Below, one piece after another: positions 6,336 through 10,097 of a stretch of 10,097 nt of DNA. Positions within the stretch are counted from its first letter, which is position 1. Every line of letters starts with the position of its first letter. The notes beneath the pieces are model-generated. The model had not been told where the DNA came from, searched no databases, and saw nothing but the letters and a program-made list of their open reading frames with translations. The translations under genes were made by a program, and so were the position numbers. Source of the DNA: Candidatus Roizmanbacteria bacterium CG_4_9_14_0_8_um_filter_34_12 (lineage in GTDB: Bacteria; Patescibacteriota; Microgenomatia; UBA1406; GWC2-37-13); assembly GCA_002789465.1 (NCBI GenBank), contig PFTH01000228.1, positions 1-10,097 on the forward strand, given 5' to 3'.

Positions 6336-7706
6336 CTATTTAACCTCCTCAATCTTTCCCCTCATATAAAACGCTGTTTCGGACTTATCATCATGCTTGC
6401 CTTCCAAAATTTGTTTAAAACCAGAGACCGTTTCTTCAACTGTTACATACTTTCCTTCCCGTCCGGTAAACGGCTCTGCTACAAACATTGGCTGAGTTAA
6501 AAATCTTTGAATTTTTCTAGCACGAGAAACTGTTAACTTATCTTCCTCGGATAGCTCCTCCATTCCAAGAATGGCAATAATATCTTGAAGATCCTTATAT
6601 CTTTGTAAGGTTTTCAAAACATTCCTTGCCACTTGATAATGTTCATCTCCAACCACATCAATATCTAAAGCACGCGAAGATGATGTTAATGGATCAATGG
6701 CTGGAAATAAACCTTGTTCAGATAAAGAACGCTCCAAAGTTATTGATGCGTCTAGATGAGAAAAGGTTGTTACAGGTGCTGGATCAGTATAATCGTCAGC
6801 AGGAACGTACACTGCCTGGATTGATGTGATTGAGCCCTTATTGGTTGAAGTAATTCTTTCCTGTAGGGCCGCCATTTCCGAGGCCAATGTTGGTTGATAA
6901 CCAACAGCTGATGGAATTCTTCCCAATAAGGCTGATACTTCCGAGCCCGCTTGTGCGAAACGGAAAATATTATCAATAAATAAAAGAACATCCATGTTTT
7001 TCTTATCTCTAAAATATTCTGCCATTGTTACACCGGTTAAAGCAACGCGCAAACGATTTCCCGGAGCTTCATTCATCTGTCCAAAGACCAATACAGTTTT
7101 ATCAATCACCTTTGATTCTTTCATTTCCAACCATAAATCATTTCCCTCACGCGTTCTTTCACCTACTCCAGCAAAAACAGACACACCGGCGTGATTTTTT
7201 GCTACATTATGAATCATCTCCTGGATTATAACTGTCTTACCTACGCCAGCTCCACCGAAAATTGCCACCTTCCCTCCCTTAATAAAGGGGGCAATTAAAT
7301 CAACCACTTTGATTCCGGTTTCAAAAACTTCTTGTTCAACTGTTTGTTCTGCGAGTGTTGGAGCTGGATTATGAATTGAGGCTAATTCAGTCGTTTTTGA
7401 TGGACCGGCTTCATCGACCGGTTCTCCTAAAACATTATAAATTCTACCCAGGGTTTTTTCACCAACCGGAACTTTAATCGGATCGCCACTATTTTTTACA
7501 CTCATTCCGCGCGCAATTCCAAATACATTACCCATTGCTACTGTCCGAACTAAACCCGGCTCCAAAACTGCTTCAACCTCCAAAATCAAACGACCGGATT
7601 TTTTATTTTCTAAAACTAAAGCATCATATATTTTTGGTGTTTGTTCTTCAGAAAACTGAACATCAATCACAACTCCGCGAACTGCGATAATTTTTCCCTC
7701 ATTCAT
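6336..7706 (-). CDS. atpD: ATP synthase F1 subunit beta (catalytic)
   Basis: The beta subunit carries the catalytic nucleotide sites of F1 on the inner face of the membrane. The 456-residue length is typical. The N-terminal barrel reads GKIIAVRGVVIDVQF (4-18). The Walker A motif GGAGVGKT is at 151-158, the catalytic Glu in VGERTREGNDLW is Glu183, and Walker B LLFIDN (241-246) has Asp245. ALLGRIPSAVGYQPTLASEM (259-278) and PADDYTDPAPVTTFSHLDA (302-320) follow, the latter with Tyr where Leu is usual. Tyr357 in GDEHYQVA matches the adenine-site Tyr. The contact loop to gamma and epsilon reads EELSEED (383-389), a slight variant of DELSEED. All key residues are present. It lies between atpG and atpC; the ATG at 7706 lacks a Shine-Dalgarno sequence. 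Certain identification. Confidence 0.98.
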   Translation of the reverse strand: MNEGKIIAVRGVVIDVQFSEEQTPKIYDALVLENKKSGRLILEVEAVLEPGLVRTVAMGNVFGIARGMSVKNSGDPIKVPVGEKTLGRIYNVLGEPVDEAGPSKTTELASIHNPAPTLAEQTVEQEVFETGIKVVDLIAPFIKGGKVAIFGGAGVGKTVIIQEMIHNVAKNHAGVSVFAGVGERTREGNDLWLEMKESKVIDKTVLVFGQMNEAPGNRLRVALTGVTMAEYFRDKKNMDVLLFIDNIFRFAQAGSEVSALLGRIPSAVGYQPTLASEMAALQERITSTNKGSITSIQAVYVPADDYTDPAPVTTFSHLDASITLERSLSEQGLFPAIDPLTSSSRALDIDVVGDEHYQVARNVLKTLQRYKDLQDIIAILGMEELSEEDKLTVSRARKIQRFLTQPMFVAEPFTGREGKYVTVEETVSGFKQILEGKHDDKSETAFYMRGKIEEVK

Positions 7707-7743
7707 ATTATTAAATAAATTTTTAATTTGAAATATTAAATTT

Positions 7744-7840
7744 TTTTGTACGGGCGCGGCGTGACGCGCCCTATCGAATTATTGGGCAAATCACGCTTTG
7801 CCCCTACTAATTTTGTACGGGCGGATCATGATACGCACCT
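7744..7840. repeat. Cluster of GC-rich hairpins between atpG and atpD
   Basis: Three modules lie side by side. GGGCGCG/CGCGCCC pairs at 7752-7758 and 7765-7771 around a six-base loop. GGGCAAA/TTTGCCC pairs at 7784-7790 and 7797-7803 around another six-base loop. A weaker palindrome centred on ATCATGAT follows at 7824-7831. The 13-mer TTTTGTACGGGCG introduces the first and third modules (7744-7756 and 7811-7823). No U-rich tail follows the stems in the minus-strand transcript, so I read them as dispersed palindromic repeats that may stabilise or separate mRNA segments in the atp operon. Confidence 0.75.
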
Positions 7841-7867
7841 ACCGATTAAACCGATTCAACCGACTCC
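7841..7867. repeat. Three 9-base tandem repeats across the atpG stop
   Basis: The plus strand reads ACCGATTAA, ACCGATTCA and ACCGACTCC in tandem. The stop codon of atpG (7846-7848) lies inside the first unit, and the other units encode the final residues SVESV. Slippage of this repeat could have created or moved the stop codon. Confidence 0.65.
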
Positions 7868-8700
7868 TTCGCCGTAATCATATCTAATAATTCTCCGGTA
7901 ATTTTTTCTTGCCTAATTTTATTGCGAAGGAGCGTTAAATTAAAAATTACATCATTGGCGTTTTCTGTTGCATTTTTCATCGCCATCATCCGAGCAGAAT
8001 GTTCTCCTGCCTCACTTTGAATTACAGCGTTTCGAATTTTTTCTTCTAAATAACTACGCAACAGTGCATCAATAATTTTGTGTGGACTTGGCTCAATTAA
8101 ATATTCAACCGCTCTTTCTTTAATAATTGGAGTTTGCACTTTATAACTAAACGGTAATAATTTTTCTTCAACTGGTTCAATTCTTAGCGCGGAGTAAAAT
8201 CGACTATACAGTAAAAATACATTTGCGTATTTTCCAGACAAAAAAGCTTCAACTGTCATTTGAAAAACCGCGGGAATACTATTTTGTGGTTGATTTGATG
8301 AAAAATCTGCAAGAACTATATTCCCAAAACGAGGTATCAACATTGCAGCTTTTTTCCCAATCACAACATATTCACGTTTTTTCCAATTTTCGCTCTTTGT
8401 CATAAGGCGAAATAAATTAAAATTAAAAGACCCACACAACCCCTTATTACTACTAATTACAATCGCTAAATCTTTTTGGGTAGCTGTGTTATTTGTGCTT
8501 AATAAAGTCGAATACTTTGAGTCTAAATTGACGCTTATTTTTGCAATAATTTTATCAATATTTTCTTGGTAAGGACGCTCTTCAACCGCAGCAGCTTGTG
8601 CTCTTTTCATTTTAATTGCCGAGACCATTTGCATTGCCTTAGTAATTTTTCGGACATTAGTTATCGATTTGATTTTTTTTCTAACTTGTCTTATATTCAT
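7846..8700 (-). CDS. atpG: ATP synthase F1 subunit gamma
   Basis: Gamma is the rotating central shaft that couples proton flow through Fo to conformational changes in the alpha/beta ring. The 284 residues match the family length (E. coli 287). The N-terminal coiled-coil helix reads RQVRKKIKSITNVRKITKAM (4-23), followed by QMVSAIKMKRAQ (24-35). The Rossmann-like middle part has SSNKGLCGSFN (83-93). The C-terminal helix carries SEAGEHSARMMAMKNATENA (229-248) and ends RQEKITGELLDMITAKES. The very end, ESVESV, is encoded by a 9-base tandem repeat and replaces the usual small hydrophobic tail. It sits 38 bases after atpA and 139 bases before atpD. Start: ATG at 8700, directly before NIRQVRKKI; a 7-base tandem repeat precedes it and no Shine-Dalgarno sequence is seen. 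Confidence 0.97.
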   Translation of the reverse strand: MNIRQVRKKIKSITNVRKITKAMQMVSAIKMKRAQAAAVEERPYQENIDKIIAKISVNLDSKYSTLLSTNNTATQKDLAIVISSNKGLCGSFNFNLFRLMTKSENWKKREYVVIGKKAAMLIPRFGNIVLADFSSNQPQNSIPAVFQMTVEAFLSGKYANVFLLYSRFYSALRIEPVEEKLLPFSYKVQTPIIKERAVEYLIEPSPHKIIDALLRSYLEEKIRNAVIQSEAGEHSARMMAMKNATENANDVIFNLTLLRNKIRQEKITGELLDMITAKESVESV

Positions 8701-8708
8701 AATTTTTA

Positions 8709-8736
8709 AATCATAAATCGCAAATCGTAAATCTTA
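8709..8736. repeat. Four 7-base tandem repeats between atpA and atpG
   Basis: The plus strand reads AATCATA, AATCGCA, AATCGTA and AATCTTA without interruption, which fills nearly all of the 38-base atpA-atpG spacer. It ends nine bases before the atpG start codon, where a ribosome-binding site would be expected. The motif contains no Shine-Dalgarno-like sequence on the minus strand. Confidence 0.7.
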
Positions 8737-8738
8737 TT

Positions 8739-10097
8739 TTATTTCCCATTCTCTATATTCTCCTCAATGGTTTTCCCAATTTCTTTTTCCATTTTTTCAT
8801 CAAGTATTTTATTTTTATTAATACTATCTATTAGATTCTTTTTTCTTAAACGTAAATCACTGATTAGTTTAGTTTCCCAGACATCAACTTCATGTAGTGG
8901 CAAACTGTCGAGATAGCCTTTTGAAGCTGCCCAAATTACAACAACCTGTTCTGCTAATTCATAGGGCCTATTCTTATTTTGTTTTAATATTTGTGTAATT
9001 TTTGCTCCTCGATTTAAAAGTTTTTTTGTTTCCTCATCTAACTCGCCTTCAAACTGAGAAAATGCAGCCATATCACGATATTGTGCTAAATCAAGCTTTA
9101 ACTTACCTGCAACTTGCTTCATTGCTTTTGTTTGTGCATTACCACCAACACGTGATACTGAAAGTCCAACATTCACTGCCGGTTTAATACCTGCGTTAAA
9201 TAAATCCACGTCCAAAACAATCTGTCCGTCAGTAATGGAAATTACATTGGTTGGAATATATGCCGAGACGTCACCCTCCAATGTTTCAATAATCGGAAGT
9301 GCAGTAATTGACCCTCCACCGTGTTTTTTATCAACTCGACAAGCTCTTTCCAATAATCGTGAGTGAAGGTAAAAAACATCCCCAGGATATGCTTCTCGAC
9401 CTGCCGGACGGCGAAGTATCAAAGAAATCTGTCGATATGCCCATGCGTGCTTTGTCAAATCATCATAAACAACTAAAACATCTTTACCTTTGCTCATAAA
9501 ATACTCTGCAATAGCACTAGCCGAGTATGGCGCCAAATATTGTGCCGCGGCTGAATCTGAGGCTGATGCAGATACTATAATTGTATAATCCATGGCATAA
9601 TTTTTTTTCAAAAGTTCTGCTACTCCTGCAACTTTAGAATTTTTCTGACCAATAGCACAATAAACACAGATCATATTTTCGCTTTTTTGATTTAAGATCG
9701 TATCCACAGCAATAGTTGTTTTTCCCGTACCACGATCCCCAATAATTAATTCTCTTTGTCCTCGCCCAATTGGAATAAGGGAATCAATCGCCTTAATACC
9801 GGTTTGCACCGGAACTGACACTGCTTCTCGTGCCACCACTCCTGGTGCCACTTTTTCCACTGAAAAATATAAGTCAGTTTTAATTTTAACTCCGTTATCA
9901 AGAGGCGCTCCGAGTGGATCAACAATTCTCCCAAGCAGTTCATCTGCCACAGGAATAGATAAACTTCGCCCCAACGCCTTTGCTTTTGATCCTGACCGAA
10001 TTGATAAATAATCTCCTAAAACAATTGCGCCAACATTTTCATCGCTTAGATCAATCACATAAGCCAGACAGTTATTATCTAATTCGAGCAACTCTCC
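8739..10097 (-). CDS. atpA: ATP synthase F1 subunit alpha, 5' end missing
   Basis: Alpha alternates with beta in the F1 head and holds the non-catalytic nucleotide sites. The frame is open to the window edge, giving 452 visible codons plus a TAA stop. The first visible residues, GELLELDNN, match the family about 50 residues from the usual N-terminus, so the real start lies outside and the TTG at 10091 is internal. Numbering from the edge: Walker A GDRGTGKT at 120-127, YCAIGQKNSKVA near 146, LVVYDDLTKHAWAYR (208-222), ISITDGQIVLDVDLFNAGIK (287-306), and VGLSVSRVGG, whose Arg316 is the arginine finger reaching the beta site. The end is rich in Glu and Lys. It leads the visible operon; the other atp genes probably lie further right. 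Certain identification. Confidence 0.98.
   Translation of the reverse strand, partial: GELLELDNNCLAYVIDLSDENVGAIVLGDYLSIRSGSKAKALGRSLSIPVADELLGRIVDPLGAPLDNGVKIKTDLYFSVEKVAPGVVAREAVSVPVQTGIKAIDSLIPIGRGQRELIIGDRGTGKTTIAVDTILNQKSENMICVYCAIGQKNSKVAGVAELLKKNYAMDYTIIVSASASDSAAAQYLAPYSASAIAEYFMSKGKDVLVVYDDLTKHAWAYRQISLILRRPAGREAYPGDVFYLHSRLLERACRVDKKHGGGSITALPIIETLEGDVSAYIPTNVISITDGQIVLDVDLFNAGIKPAVNVGLSVSRVGGNAQTKAMKQVAGKLKLDLAQYRDMAAFSQFEGELDEETKKLLNRGAKITQILKQNKNRPYELAEQVVVIWAASKGYLDSLPLHEVDVWETKLISDLRLRKKNLIDSINKNKILDEKMEKEIGKTIEENIENGK

Noticed and set aside
7752..7803. Intrinsic terminator between atpG and atpD
   Set aside because: The stems are strong, but no T tract follows them in the minus-strand reading direction, and termination inside the atp operon would be harmful.
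602..8700. Use of an alternative genetic code (TGA as glycine), known in some Patescibacteria
   Set aside because: All genes read through with the standard bacterial code, end in TAA or TAG, and contain no in-frame TGA at conserved glycine positions.
10089..10091. TTG at 10091 as the start of atpA
   Set aside because: The frame continues as GE before it to the window edge, and the conserved GELLE segment is normally internal, about 50 residues into alpha.
1..10097. Avoidance of GGNCC sites as evidence of RM specificity
   Set aside because: By eye I find a few sites (for example GGACC at 7402) where roughly nine would be expected at this GC content; the numbers are too small and my scan is not exhaustive.

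Overview
All recognisable genes in this window lie on the minus strand, so the biological reading order runs from high to low coordinates. The window suggests a member of the Patescibacteria (candidate phyla radiation). This is an inference from several signs: low GC, a short TopA, a CTP synthase with the variant P-loop SGGVISGIGKG, spacers full of small palindromes and micro-repeats, and the absence of a clear Shine-Dalgarno sequence before any start codon. I cannot place it further without a search.

Layout in transcription order: the F1 part of the ATP synthase operon comes first, as atpA (5' end outside the window), atpG, atpD and atpC (10097 to 5767). Next is a compact two-gene type II restriction-modification (RM) system: a DNA methyltransferase (start at 5648, behind its own sigma70-type promoter) and a PD-(D/E)XK endonuclease resembling the TdeIII family (4052 to 3018). 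A 400-base gene-free stretch (2621-3017) holds hairpins and a leftover piece of atpC. Then come topA (2620-602) and the first 158 codons of pyrG, the CTP synthase gene (475 to the window edge).

The main discovery is the architecture around the RM system. The last 16 codons plus stop of atpC (5767-5817) occur a second time at 2717-2767, exactly 3050 bases away. The two copies share 30 identical bases (5788-5817 = 2738-2767), then diverge but keep the same reading frame and the same stop position (tails ...KKHRTRRV and ...KKRRIRGS). The RM genes sit between them. This is the arrangement expected if a 3-kb cassette integrated into the 3' end of atpC, supplied a replacement C-terminus and displaced the old one towards topA. 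Copies of a near-palindromic 13-mer (AACCTGACAGGTT) begin one base beyond the displaced core. No integrase or transposase is visible. In sampled lines the cassette has about 26% GC, against about 39% in the atp genes and 35% in topA.

The core genes form a housekeeping block: ATP synthesis or hydrolysis by F1, DNA relaxation by TopA and CTP synthesis by PyrG. The RM pair is an accessory defence module that probably uses its own promoter and may also receive read-through from the atp operon. Spacers between the core genes carry several unrelated small repeats: a 65-base repeat shared by the atpD-atpC and topA-pyrG gaps, GC-rich hairpins between atpG and atpD, and 7- and 9-base tandem micro-repeats at the two ends of atpG.
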